Below, one piece after another: positions 1 through 13,616 of a stretch of 64,000 nt of DNA. This stretch comes from Strigops habroptila (taxonomy: Eukaryota > Chordata > Aves > Psittaciformes > Psittacidae), in the NCBI RefSeq assembly GCF_004027225.2, contig NC_046358.1, positions 7,099,284 through 7,163,283 of the forward strand, read 5' to 3'. Below the pieces are notes generated by a model. It searched no databases. It had not been told where the DNA came from and saw nothing but the letters and a program-made list of their open reading frames with translations. Made by a program: the position numbers and the translations under genes. Position 1 is the stretch's first letter, and each line of letters opens with the position of its first letter.

Positions 1-3000
1 TCGGCTCTTCCTGCTCAAAATGAGACAGGAAACCGTATCCGTAGACAGAAGGGAGTTGAAATCCATTAAAACCTGTGGACCTGATTATGTAGATCCCACA
101 GGGTAAAGCAGGTACAACACATGCCTTTGTGTAGCCACACAGGAGAGAGGAAAGAAAAAAAAGCATCGGCTTAGAAGGAAATCTGTGAATATTTACTGGA
201 GGCACTACTGCACTATGCAGCTACCAGAATAGATCACAGCTCCTACACAGGAAAAACAGGAGCGGTGCCTGCTTCCACACAGGAGGAGATGGAAAGCATA
301 TGTGAATCTATGCACGTGTGCACATCCCCAGGTCCTTGCCAAAGAAACTACAAGCAAATTAGCTGAACACATAATATGACCTGGATTTAACCCACAGCTT
401 GGCCAAAAATGTCCTTACTGAGAGCTGCTGTGCACTGACTGCTCACCAGCCTGCCCCCCCGCCGTGAGTGCATCTCTCAGCCACAGTATATGAACTCACC
501 AGAGGGAGCTCCGAGATCCTTCTGGGCTGTAAGGACTTGACCTGAATGTCAAAGATTCCTTTTGAGGGTCACAGATGATGCTAGGACCGCAAATGTACCA
601 ATAAATAATGCCTTTTCTCTTAATAAGCTTATAGAGTTCTCAGATCCAACTGAGATGTACAACTAACGTCTTTCAGCATAATTTGCACCAACTATGGCAA
701 GATATCAGATTTGGCTCGAGAGCTGCACCTAAACTTGGCTTTCAGTTTTAAAAGACTGCACAAACTCGCTTAAATGCAACATGGCAAAACAACAGTTTTA
801 AGAATGGACTCCTGACTGAGAAACTCTTTGGTGTTTCCTTATATTAGCACCTGATAGAAACTACTTCACAGCCACGCAGAGCCCTTCAGCCTAAACAATT
901 TCAGAGCTGGATTGAGCAAGATGGGTGCTGCTCCGTGCAGCACTTCACTTGAGTAGTTCCATGTTCGGCTACAGCCCTTCATCATTTACCTCTTTAACCA
1001 GCCTGCTGATTAGGGGAAACAGATGCCGGGATATACCCGTAGCTATAGCACCCACTGGTGCTGAGACATCACGCAGCAGGACTGCGCTGATGCAGACACA
1101 GCTCAGGGCACGGAGTTCACTTAGGGCAGATGACGGATGATTGTAGAAATTAGGTTTGATACAGGACGTGCCTAAAATAGGATAAAATGCAGAATGCATT
1201 TTATTATGCACAATACTTGTCCAGCAACAAGGACATTCAAGCCTTCCGCCTTGAATGAGCTGCTGAGAAAGCCTAAATTAGTTATTGTGCAACTGCAACC
1301 ATCTAGTCCAACAGATGAAACCATCTCTGTAAAAATGCATTTTAAGTATTTTCATTGCTCCTCAGCCTTTTTTCATTACTTCATACTAAAATGAGAAAGG
1401 CACAGCAGGTCACTAACAGGTACTTTAATGGCTTAAGAGACAGTTATGTATCTATGTTTGGCTATCATTCCCTTATCTCACATACCTGATCCATAAATAC
1501 ATATTGATTTTATGCAGCAGGTACGACACTCCCAGCACATTTTGTTCACAATTCAAACTCCAGTTGTGGAGAATTGGCATAACTCCATGGACCTCTGCCA
1601 TGCTTCACTGTTTTCATAACTTCAGGTTTACAGCCTCTCTGGAGAGTCAACATCAAGATTTCTCCCCTCCACACTCTCTCTGTTCAAGTTTTGCCAGCTC
1701 AGCTCCCAGACTTTGCGGGCAGTGACCCTGCTGCCTGGTGACACCCAGAGCACTGAGATTTCTCCTTGATCATCACTCTTGCGCCTGCTCTAACCCTGCC
1801 TACTCTGCTCTCAGACCTTGCCTGGGCAACAGCGTGACTCAGCACCATAAAACTACCCTTTCTCTTTCTCCTCCCTCTTGCTGCTCTTTATCACCTCCCG
1901 TGTTCTCGCTTCTCTTCCCTTGTGCAGCTTTAGGGCATGTTTCTGCAGCACAGTGGTCTATCATGCTGCTGGGTTAGGACAGAACTCTCTAATTCACTGT
2001 GTAAATGATAGTGCACAGAGCAATAATTTCAGATGCTAGAGCAACTGTTCCATGCACAGCATTTGATTCTGGGGAGCAGCACGTACCTTTCTCCTGTCCC
2101 TTTTAAATCTTGATGGCAGACCACCACCTTCCCAAAGGTGCTCTCAGCTCCACAGATAGACCAGCCATCCCTTCCATTGAGCTCTTCAACCCTGGAGAGA
2201 TGCAAGGGGGGAGAGACACAGCATCCTCCCCTCTGGCTGATCACTCAGAGCTTCTGACTGACATGTCATATGAGGAGAGACCTAACGGCTAAGGCAAGCA
2301 GAGTGGTCCACATCTGGAGATAACATAACCCTGGATGTTATGTGACCTGCATTACACAGATGATCCCACAATTACTTTATCTCTTCCACATATTGTAGTG
2401 ATGGACTTGCCCCTCACATAGGTAGCAGTGTAGTATGTAACTACCACAGAAGGGCTTAATCCTTCCTTTTCCTCTGCAAGCACCGTGTCTTTCCTCCTGC
2501 CAGCCATGGTGGAGACAGTGGTCAGACTCTATCTACCCTTGCAGCCAACCCACCCTGGAAGAGTCCCAAAGTGCAAACTATGAGCTCATAGTCATGTTTT
2601 GCAAATACATGGTTAAGAGAGGGAAATACGCAGTTTGAGGAGAGGCTGTTTGGTGATGACATCTTTTATCTGCCCTTTATGACTTATTTATTGAGTTGTT
2701 GCTGGCTTCACAGTGGTTTTGTTGATTATGTTTTTAACTAACTGCCTAGAAGGTCACAGAGGCACTGTGTTTGTTTTGATAAATTAAGTTAAACCAACTC
2801 ATATTTAATATCCAAACAAATCTGATGAAAGTTAATAGCTGGAGAGGCCATTACCAGTCGGAACAGGATTCGACCATTCCTGGCACACAATGCAAGCACT
2901 CTGACAATCCCTGTACTTGGGCACATGGCTCCTACAATGGTTTGTGAGCAGGGTCAAGATTCCTGCTGCAAATATGAATCACTGTGCATTTGAAATTCCT

Positions 3001-6000
3001 TTTCTATTAACACCGTTTAATATTTGCCTTACATGTTCTGCTTCAGCAGAAAATGCCAAAGCATTGCCAAAGCATTTTTGTTCCTGCCCTGTTCTCCCTA
3101 AACTCATTTGTTCTTTGGAAGATTGTCAGCAAAGAAACACAAAACAATCTGAACAAAATGTATTTGGGGGTTGGGGAGGACATGATCCACACAGGATAAA
3201 AGTGTGATAATTACAGAAGAAAGGGCCCTGCTCTAATCCCCTCTTCCAGTTCAACCCACCAGGTCCTGGTGTTAGCTTCTTCATCAATAGCTTCTCCCCC
3301 TCTCGTCTCCTTATAGCACAGAGGCTCTTTTCTTCCTCCAGACCACCTCACACCCCCCTTTCATGTTAGATTACACTGATTTTCCCCCTACTAATGGTAT
3401 TTATGTTTGTCATCAGTTGCTTAGGAGGAGGTTTTTGAAGTTCTCCAGAACTCTAGATACAATCCACAAGGGTTTCTGGAGACAGAGTTCCTTGCATCCC
3501 AGGAAGAGGTAAAAATGGATATGTGCTTATAACTACAAAAAGCTCTTTTTCATGGAGGCAAGTGTGGTTAAAGAAGCCTTTACATCAGAGACAGATTTTT
3601 CACAGGTGGGAAGAATTTCCTTACTGCTCTGGCAGTTGCTTCGCAATCTGCTCTGTCATCATCAGCAGACACGGGTTCATCTCACGTCGCTGCAGCCATC
3701 CACGCGTGAAGCGTCTGCTTTAAGCCAACCGTGTGGCTTATCTAGGGTCATGGAAAAGGTAAAACCTTCCAGCATTCTCCCTGGAGAGGCACCTGACATA
3801 CCTGTGAGTGAAGGGTGACTCTTGGAAGGGTCAACACCGTTAACTGAAATGTGACAACTACCTTTCAGATGGTTGCAGCCATGAAAGAGGCATTCTTAGG
3901 CATGAATTTGAGGAGAAGCCAGTGCTTCTATGGAGTGAGATGCAGATGCTTAACCCTTACATGCTCTTGAGAAAGCCTCCCTTTCAAGCCTTCCCTCTCC
4001 TGACATACGAGGTGGAGTTGTTAACACTAACATGAGTCAGAGGATGTTGTGAGGACTCATTCATATCCTTCAGACTCCTCATGGCTGCACAAGTGCAAAT
4101 AAGCCTCTACCATTCTCATCTTATTGTTTAAATAGCCACTCAGTGTCAACAGCATCTGGGCAAAGCACACAGTGGTACGCAGGCACTCCCACTGCCTCCC
4201 CTCGCAGCAGAGGAGAGCTTTCCTTGAGCCTGAGCCCAAACCGGGCCGTGCTGTGCTGCCATCATTGCTTCCTGTTTGCTACCTCACGACACCGTTTCCT
4301 GTTTCCTGCCTGATTACAACGTGCCAACTGTTTTTCCCAAGCCTGAACCAGCTTCCCAGCACCCCCCTTTTTGGTTCACACACTGGTCTGGTGGTGAGGG
4401 GTGCTGCTGGCTGCTTGGGAAGCACAGTCCTCTTCCCCAACATGCACCTTCCCTCTCCCTACCCACTTGGGTGCCCAGTCCTAGGCTAAAGAAGCAAATC
4501 TCACACATCCCATAAAGTGGGAGAGAAAGAAATGAGGTGCTGGTAACTCCCAGGGGTTTACTGAAAGCAAGCACAAAGCAGCAAGGTGCCTTGCAAGGCA
4601 TCTGAGTTTGCTGGACGCAGAAGGTTGTGGTGCGGGGGACTCAAGGAGTTCATCTCTTCAGACACCCTTTACGTTACAGGGCTTTCTGTTTATTCAGCAA
4701 CCTGGCACTGAGTTGACTAAAGCAAGTGATGTGGGAAAGCACATTAAGGCATCAAAGTACAGGGAACTAATGTGGTCACCAGTAGTTAGTCCCAGTGGCC
4801 CATCACCAGATGTTAGAAATGCTTCCACTTTCATAACTGAATTTCCTTTCAGCATCCAGCCACTTCTGGTTATGCCTTTCTCCTCTCTATTTAGGGCCTT
4901 TTAGCATGAAGTATTTTCTCTTCACCTGTAATTGAGTGATGTCCCCACCCTGCTTTGGTACCTGAGATAGCTGAACTGTTTCAGTTTCACCCTGAATGTC
5001 ACAGCCTCCAACATGAAGACGAGTTCCCTGGATCAGGTGGGAAAAGCACCTTCCTCCTCCTACTCTCTACATCCTTGTTTAAGCAGAAGGGGTTTAAGGC
5101 TGTTTAAGCACACCAAGGACACCAGAAGGGGTCCCTTTTCCAAACCCCTGGAGGACTGCTGTTTTCTTGCCAATCGCCTTGTAGGGTATCCTAACAGGAT
5201 TCCAGAGACCTCTTGCAGACTGGGAGCAGCCTACAGGCTGGCAGAAAGCAAACACTGCAGTTCTGATTTTTAAGGGGCTAGAGGGTAGGGACACACAGGA
5301 AACCAACCTGCATTTAATACCAGTTCACACTGAAGCACACAGGAACCTCCTAGGAGCTGTTAAGTAGCTCTGGTCTGTGCCTTCACCTGCTCTGCTGAAG
5401 TCACAGCAGCAATGACCTGTCACAGCCAGATTAAGAGACTCCTCTTTCGCATCCAGTACCCAGTTCAGGGCCTGACGCAGCTAACACATATTGCCACTTA
5501 CTTATTGTGTTGGGTCAGCACCTTTTAAATATGAAGAAAAATAAATAGCCTTTGCAGACATACGCCAGAGGCGTGTGCCCATTTAAGCTTAATAGTGCCA
5601 GTGAAAACGTGAGCTGGCACTTTTATTTCCTCACTTCTCACCTACAGTAGCTAAATAAACTCCAAAAGCGTCTCTTTTCCTCTGTTCCTCCACCTTTTGC
5701 CTGCCCTGCCTATTTAAACTGTAAACTACTTGAGGAAGGAACTGTCCTTTGCTGCAGTTTTCATAATATTCAGGTGCTTCTGAGATACGGCACAGGAAAG
5801 ACCTTGGACATCCTGAACTGCAGAATGAAGACCTCAAAGTGGCAATAACTGATCTATAACCAGAAAATGAAAACTGATTTCCCTCGCTGACCCTAAATGA
5901 TCATGATATATGCATGCTTTGAACTAGCTGTTTCTTACTAAAACACATGTAAAGAAGACTGTACCACTGAGTGGTCACATTGGAGCTTTATGGCTATTCC

Positions 6001-9000
6001 ATTTGAGAGTTGTTATCAGAAATCTGAGCAGGCAATGGTAGCAAGGCATTTTCTGTACATTACCTTCACTGCAGACTATCCCACCATGACTAACTGTGGG
6101 GCACGTTGCTGGGAACAGGATGGAGACAAACAGATCATACCGTGCAAATCCCAACTGGCAGCATGTGAGAACCCTGGTGTTGAAGGAGCTCTTCACCATA
6201 TATCAGCTACTGCACTTACATTTTGTCTTTGGAAACCCAAATATGTTCATCTTGTGCCAGAGAGCAGGGAGAGCAGCCAGAAAAGGACGGAAAGATTTGC
6301 AGCCGTTCCAAAAGCCTCACACATGCATGTGCAAAGGAGCCTCACAGGCCCTCAGGAGCCAGAACCGCAGCATCCCTCACCAGCACTGTTCAGCCAGTAG
6401 AGGTCTGTAGAGGAGCCGCAGCCAGCGGCTGCAGCCCTGAGGCTATGAAGGCTCGGGGTAGGTGGCAGACTGTATCCACCTCTCACAAGAGGCACCTTAA
6501 CTGAGCAGAGATGTAGGGTCTCTTGTGACTGAAGACACAGCAGTGCTCTGTCTCTGTGCATTCTGGTTAATGGAGAATAGAGTAGTGGGGCTAACAGTGA
6601 AATGCCCTGTGCTGCACAGCCACAGGCATGTACTGTTACTGTGGGCAAGATCTGTGGCTACTATTATCGGGATTGCAGGGTCACAGATTGAAGATGCCTG
6701 GCCAAAGTGTTTTTTTAGCACAGTTAGAAGGTTTTGCACAGCTCTGGGACTGCAATGGCAAGGTCAAAAGTGAGCCTGTATCGCCATGGGAAGTGCACTG
6801 AGGTGTTGCAAAATGCTGCCTGCAAGGACAACTTTCAGGTTGGACTCACGGGAAGAGGGTGTGAGGCACCAAGACCCACGTTACAGTACTGACAAGGTAT
6901 GATGACAGGCCCCTGCAGCCAAGGGGAGGCAATACAGGCATTTTCAATGAGACTGAAAGCTAATGCCCTCTCCCAAAGCTGTAAGAGACAAAACAAACTC
7001 TACCTTTGAGAAACCCACACGGATTGGGGAATTTATGCCCTGGCTCTCACTGACTTATTGCTGCTTGGCATTTGATGCAGTGCACCAGGTAATGCACGCA
7101 TTAATTCAAGGCTGGAAAGGGCATCTCTCTGACAGTCATAGCTCACATTGCAGCTTCAGACTGCAGCTCTGCACAAGGAGCATTACTGCAGAGCAGCAAA
7201 CAGAATCATTCCTGTTCAGCATCAGATTCCCACCCCAGGACCCTGCTCTGGCATGCTCCCCCAGCGACAAGCAGGATCTCTGGGCTGCAGCTGTAGCATC
7301 AGGATGAATTCTTCAGCCACAATAGACAGCTAACAAACAGAGAAAGAGGTTTGTGTGGGAGACAGCAAGTTGCAACTCTCCCCAGCCTGCTATCACAAAA
7401 CTGACTGGAAATAGCTGAACTAGAAGGCTGCAGATCAGCCACCCTCTGGTCTGAAAGCTTTGAGGGGCGCAGAGAGCTTCCTGGTTTTCCCAGTTGTCCC
7501 TTTGCTTTAGGGGGCACCTGGCTCAGCAGCAGCAGTGGGGGACCATCTCCAGCCCTCCAAATGACAGCCTGCACTGCACAGGGTTGTGTTTCTTGTCAGA
7601 GGCTCATTAATGCATCAATATTTAATCACTACCACTAAAACACAAAGGGAAGAGGGGTTGGGGAATGCAGGGCTTTCAAAGGTTTGCAGGAAAGGCAGCA
7701 CATATGTCAGTGGGACTGCAGGCTCGAAAACCTGACTCCCAAGGCAGCCTGAAGAAGGGTGGAGAAAGCAGGCTACGTGCTTCTCCATGTGCTTCATCTT
7801 TGATTAAAGATGTCAGCATGTCCCCTCAAGAACAGGCATAGTTACTCACTTCTGCTGCATTGATGTTTTGGGGTATGGCTGGTTGGCTTTTGATTTCTTT
7901 TTCTCAGGCTCACAGAGATGGTGGAAATTACACTAGTGAAGGGGCAGTTAGAGTAGTTTAAGGGCTATTTGTAACCCTACAGCAAAAGTGGAGGTTAAAA
8001 AAAGATTATTGTTATGCACTGCAGGTTACAGCAGTTGTTTGTACAGTGCTTTGTCAGTGGAGGCTGTGTTACCATTAAAGACAAACACCTCCCTCCAGTT
8101 CTGCCCTCCACCTTGCTGCCACTGTCACCTTACAGGATGCGAGCAAGTGAATGGCACAGTTCCTATCCTGACACAAGCAAGGCAATACTGAAGAGCCTCC
8201 TTTTGGCTGCGAAACCCGACTGCCAAAGCTGATTGCTTGTTCAAAAAGAGGTGTTACCACACCATGGCGCTGTAGCTCCTGTGGGCACTCCAGTTCTGCC
8301 ACTCTGAGCTGAAAAACGTTTATGCTGAGCAGTCAGAAGAATAAAGAGGACATAAGAAGGGTTGGCCTTTACCTGTTGCTCCACTGGGCTCAGATGTTTC
8401 CAGCATGGGTTCATTTTTTGCTCCTTTCTGCCCCCATATCAACAAAAGGACTGAAGATCCTCACACAGATATTGTCACATCTAACACGAGAGACACGAGC
8501 TGTGCCATGGAGGTCTGTTTCAATGCATAGCCATTTATGCTTGCCTGACAGGTAAGACACACACATTTCCTATTCATGACTACCTCCTTTAGGGAACAGT
8601 TAAGCTATGCTTTTGCTGACATTTTCCTCTAGGGCCATGGGGACCTCTCAGGGGATGAGAGAATGTACCCTTAGTGCTATTAGACAGTCACACGAGTCTT
8701 TTGAATAAGCCCGTAAGGAATTCATCCTTCAGCTCATAATTAAGTGTATTATATCTTTATCACCAGTGTACTGTGGGGTTTCCAATAGGCCATTGTCACT
8801 GCCCCAGGACTCATGCTCTCCAAATCATTATGAATGCCATACAGAGACAGCAAGGTCTCTTGTATGGCTCCTACTGGAATTCTCCAAGCACAAGCCACTG
8901 CTCAGTACATAATCAGCTCTCTGCTTCCAATATTCACTTAAAAATTCATCTGCCATAGAAGATGTTCACAGAGTAAAGGGCAACACCATCTTTCCCAGCT

Positions 9001-12000
9001 GTGTTTTACCATAGACACAGTGCACTCCAAGAAGTACCTATTTATTTAATGAATATCTTGCTACTTCCAGGCTTCCTCTTCACATTCCAGGTCAGCAGCT
9101 GATAGTGGAGTTTGAGGAACGACCATGAAGGATGAACCTTCATGCTCTTTGGACCACAGAGGAGCTCACTTTTGATGCCTTTAAACCTACTCACTCACAC
9201 TTTCTTGCAGAGAAATTCCTACTAGCTCAGGATGACATTCCTGCCAGACTCTGAATGTCATCATATGGAGATCTGCTCCCACACAGAAGGGTGCAGAAAA
9301 GATGATGTGCTAATGAGCTACCTTCTTATCCCTGCTGTCAGTTCAGTTACTCTCCCTCCTCCTCTTCCCTTCCCCTGAACTGCAAATGTAATTGCTTTCC
9401 AGCAGCACTGTGAAGAGCCCAGTCCATCTGCAACCCTGGAATCCCTCCAGAGGGCAAAGTCTTGGCTTTGTGCTACAAATTATCTTGTCTTTTCTCTAGA
9501 GAAGGAGGAAGGAAATACCAACCAGGGCACTGATGCAGCCAGACTGAGCAGTTGAAGTGAGGCCAGCATCCCTTTTGCCATTGGACTACCCAGGCTGTCC
9601 TGCCAGTGCAAGCCTGTTGCCACCATGTCACTAGTACTGTTATCCTGCTTGGCAGTGCAACTTGTGTCTCTGAGCCTGCTCCCCTCATGCCTTTCTCATT
9701 ACCTAGCACCCAGCAAGCAACATAATAGCTAACGTAGAATGGATAGCCCAACCCTTCACTCATCTCCCGTGTTCTGTGAAGAACTTTACAATCTCTGCAT
9801 GCACAGGGCTAGGATGCAGGCAAACAGGGTACTCCAACATCACTCACACCAGTTGCACTTAATCTTGGGCAAGCCACTTTCACCTCCCACTCTTCCTAGG
9901 TGTAAAGTGGGGCTAATACTTACTCATCTGCATCTGAGAGGGATAGTTAGTCTCAATTAGGTAGTGTAAGAAGAGTTCTGTGCATTACTAGAGGACACTG
10001 GTGCAAGGTCTGAGCCTGCTCAGGCAAGAAGTATGCTCAGGCTAGAGGCAATGAATACAGCAAGATCAATGCTATGGTTCCATGCTACTTGCGGTCTACT
10101 GAAGGCATAAAATCACTTTATGTGTCATGGTTAGCAGCATCTTTCTTTCATATCATCTCTCCATATGCTGATTAGAGCAAGCTGAGAGGCAAATGGTTCT
10201 GCTTAGGGCTCTTGGAAATGAATAAGGAGAAAGAGGTATCAGAGGAGGAAGAAAACTGATAAGTGAGAACCCTGCATGGAAAAAGGAGCAATTTGCCAGA
10301 CCAGTTTTTTGGAGGATCCATAGGTACAACATTTGACAAGTAACAGCATCCAAGAAGTTACTTTAATTTCTCTCATACAGAGGCAATATACCAGGAAAAA
10401 GATTTGTCAATAAAAATTTGATGAAAACCAGTGAAGCTTTCAAATTGTGTTGTTCCCCAAATCCCTTGTTTATGAAATCTGCGCCAGCCATTTCCATTTA
10501 AAGGGTCATATTGAGAGCTCAACACTGTTTTTCTGCCCTCTCATTGTTTCTCAGTTTTCTATTTATAGCTGCTTTTTGACTAGCCTGGTCACAGAGTATG
10601 AAATGATTTGTTTTCATACCCAGTGCACTCAGTTCCCAGCAAACAGCACAGAAAAACTGGGGGATTTAACTTGTACCTATTTTGATCTGATGTCTTCTGG
10701 GAAAAGGCACATGTAGCCACCAGCTGGACTTTCCACATGGATTTCTCCCACTTTGGAGCTCTTCAGATGTTCTTTACTGTTAATGCTCAGCCATCTGATG
10801 CAACCTCTGCTACATATATCACCGATACTGTACCATGCCACAATAACCCTTCCACTCAGGTGCTGAGTCCTCTCACCTCATTGCATGAGCAATACGGAAA
10901 ATATGAAGCTATTGCACAACCACACCATGACACCTTTCTTCCATTACCTCCACCACAGTGTCTTGCAATTCCTTTTTAATGGCTCTCATAATCTTCCTTT
11001 ACCACATCTATATGTAAAGCCAAAAATAGCTCAAAGGAAATAGGCAAATTCTGTTACGCGAAAGTGGCTGAAGTTTGACAGAGGGGCTACTTCTCAGGCT
11101 GAAGGTTTCACAGAGGGTGCTATGGACTCTAGTTTTGGCTCTTTGGTGCAGAACTCATGCTCCTGGCAGAACTAGAAGACCTCACACCTGCTCATGTTTG
11201 AAAGAAGACACAAGGCAGAATTCTCTTTATGTTCAACATACACCAAGTCACCCTGGCTTGAAGGGAGCAAGAGAAGAGACCCAGTTCTTGGCTTAGATTT
11301 GCTCTCTCATATTTGTACTGCTTGACTGCAAGAAGTGCAGTATATAGGCTTTGCATTACATGAGTGGAACCCTCCTCAGGTACATCCATCACCACTTTGG
11401 GCCACTCCATCACCTTGCAGCAAAATCTGAATCCTTGCTACTAATTGCACTTAACCTGCCTACCGATGTATTCATCCATAATTACTCATTCGTAGCCAAG
11501 CCCTTGACATGCAATAGCCACCTGCTCCCCTCTTATGTGCTCACCCATGGAAATCCAAGCGCGAAGAAATCCCAAGGTTCTGCTGTGCTGCTTTGCACTA
11601 CATGGCAGGGCAAACTTGGAAAGCCAGTTTCATGAGGCATCTCAGGGGAAAGAGGAATGATGGAGGTGGATGTGCACTCCAAGCTGCTGTGCAGGTGTTA
11701 GCTTAACCTGTTGAATAGCAGTTTGCTTGCCTTGCTCATTTAGGCTAAAATCTATACACAGAACCCAGCCAGCAAGTCTGGAGGGGCAGTGAGGAAAATC
11801 TGGGGCAGTCTGAGTGTAGTGAACTTTCCCACTAGCTGGATCTAGAAGAGAACAGCCATCCACAGCCTTCGTTCCAAGAGAGTTCATATTATAGGCCCCC
11901 ATTTCAGCACAGAAGGTAATGAAATAGGGAATAGGAGAGGAATAAGTGACAATAATTCAACTAGAGATGGAGCATTAAACAGTCCCCAGACAACAGTTTG

Positions 12001-13554
12001 ATCACCTCAGCCATCTCCAGGATTGAAGAGAAAGGGAACTGATGGATTTGGAGGAATTCTTCATACCTCTGACTCTGAAGGCACTTGTTATGCATATACT
12101 CAGACTCACATTAAAAGAATCACTAACTGCTTAATCTTAAGTACATTAGTAAGTTCAGCATCAAGTGATTTAAACACATTCTTTACAGTCTTCATCCAGG
12201 AACCTCTGGTAATTTTGACCCAGCCTTGCTTTGGTAAGATCCTTATTTTCATGTGTAAGCTTTAAAACATAACGGGATCTGATCATAACATTATCTACAC
12301 AGATGGTCAGCGCATGAGTGGGCAGCACTATGACTACCCTTTGCAGTTTGAAGCTGGAAATAAAGCTAAAGATTTTGGCATTAGTCTTGCAGTGACAGAC
12401 TTCAGGAATAAGCCTTCACCAACCAAGATCCTACAGAGCTGAACACTTCTGTCCTTTCACCCTGCATTCACCTCTGCATTAAGCCTCTCTCCTCCAGACA
12501 GTGTCTAGGTGCTCCAGCTTTGGTTGCACACTACTTGTTGCTAGAGGCTTGGGTCTTGCCAGGTTGTAGCCAAGCTCTATGGGATTGGAGGCAACATCCT
12601 TCCTAACTTAGCTGGGACAGATTTCCTAAAATGCGACTTCTACTAGAGAAGACTAAAATATATTGGAAATATATTCCTTGCTATACTGGGACATGATGTG
12701 TATGTGTGCCCCACAGATGCCCTACAAATAGGCTGTGAATGTCCCAGCCCTGCCAAGAGCAATTTCACATTCATCACAAGCTGGAACGCAAGCAACTGTA
12801 CAACCACTTTGCTATAATAGTCCAGGGGCTCTGGAAAGATGGACTGAAGGAACTGGTTTCTATGCAATACACACAGGCAACAGGACAGAGTCTTTCCTCA
12901 ACACTGCAATCTGTACCAACATGGGGTTCACAGGTCTTTGAGGGCTTAAAATACACATGTTTGTTAGCTGAGAGTTGTGAAATCTTATACCAAGGATACC
13001 ATCCAGGGAACATTTTGAGGCTTTTCCTCAAAACAAGAGGAGGAAAATACCTATCAAAAACAGCTGACATTATCAGCTGTTGTCTTGGCACCAGCCTAGT
13101 GTTCCCACCTCACAAAAATCTGGCTGTGCTCTCCTTAACCTGGTGTAACCTCAGGCTATGTATAACAGCAGAGTTAGTAAACAGGCGATGACGATGCCTC
13201 TGCTTGTATACAGCATTCCAGTCCAATCATTACATCATGTACCAATCATGCAGGTCATGACTTTGATATTCCACTGACACACCAGTCATCAGTCTCCAGC
13301 GTCCATGCGGCCAGAGTGCCCACAGCTTTAGCCTGCCTCAGGAGAAGATTCCCCATAGTCAGCACTGTACAGCTCACTGCCACATCTCACACTGGCCATT
13401 AAACAGGGAGGGTGCCCTGGTAAAATTTGGGTCCGATTCATCCAAACTACACTGCATTTCACCCTGTGTTGTTATGACTGGCTGGGTGGCACTGGGGGAT
13501 GAATGCTACAGATGACGTACAGGGACGCATGTGGAATTCACATTGGATTAATTT
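1..13554. other. Intergenic region upstream of CHAC1, part 1; no gene seen
   Basis: I found no coding exon, RNA gene or confident transposon here. Open frames are short (at most about 150 codons), overlap on both strands and lack recognisable domains. The stretch near 1,620-1,960 is unusually rich in C and T on the + strand but has no coding pattern. In human the upstream neighbour of CHAC1 is DLL4; none of its EGF-repeat or C-terminal exons is visible. Enhancers or a lncRNA could be present but cannot be recognised from one sequence. Confidence 0.6.
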
Positions 13555-13616
13555 AATCATAGTATCAACTAGGTTGGAAAAGACCTTTAAGATCATCAAG
13601 TACAACCATTACCCCT
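13555..13616 (-). mobile_element. CR1 LINE 3'-end fragment
   Basis: The + strand reads AATCATAGTATCAACTAGG followed by TTGGAAAAGACC and GATCATCAAG. This is the reverse complement of the conserved 3' end of avian CR1 elements (TTGGAAAAGACCTnnnAGATCATCAAGTCCAACC). The element therefore lies on the minus strand with its 3' end at the left. Only about 60 bp can be aligned by eye before similarity fades, so this is a heavily 5'-truncated and old copy, as most CR1 insertions are. Confidence 0.8.

Noticed and set aside
1620-1960. Pyrimidine-rich stretch considered as a possible LTR end
   Set aside because: No terminal TG...CA pair, primer-binding site, poly(A) signal or partner copy was found, so an LTR cannot be supported.
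12739-13191. 150-codon open frame with a 105-codon antisense partner
   Set aside because: Open frames on both strands over the same bases indicate chance lack of stops, not coding.
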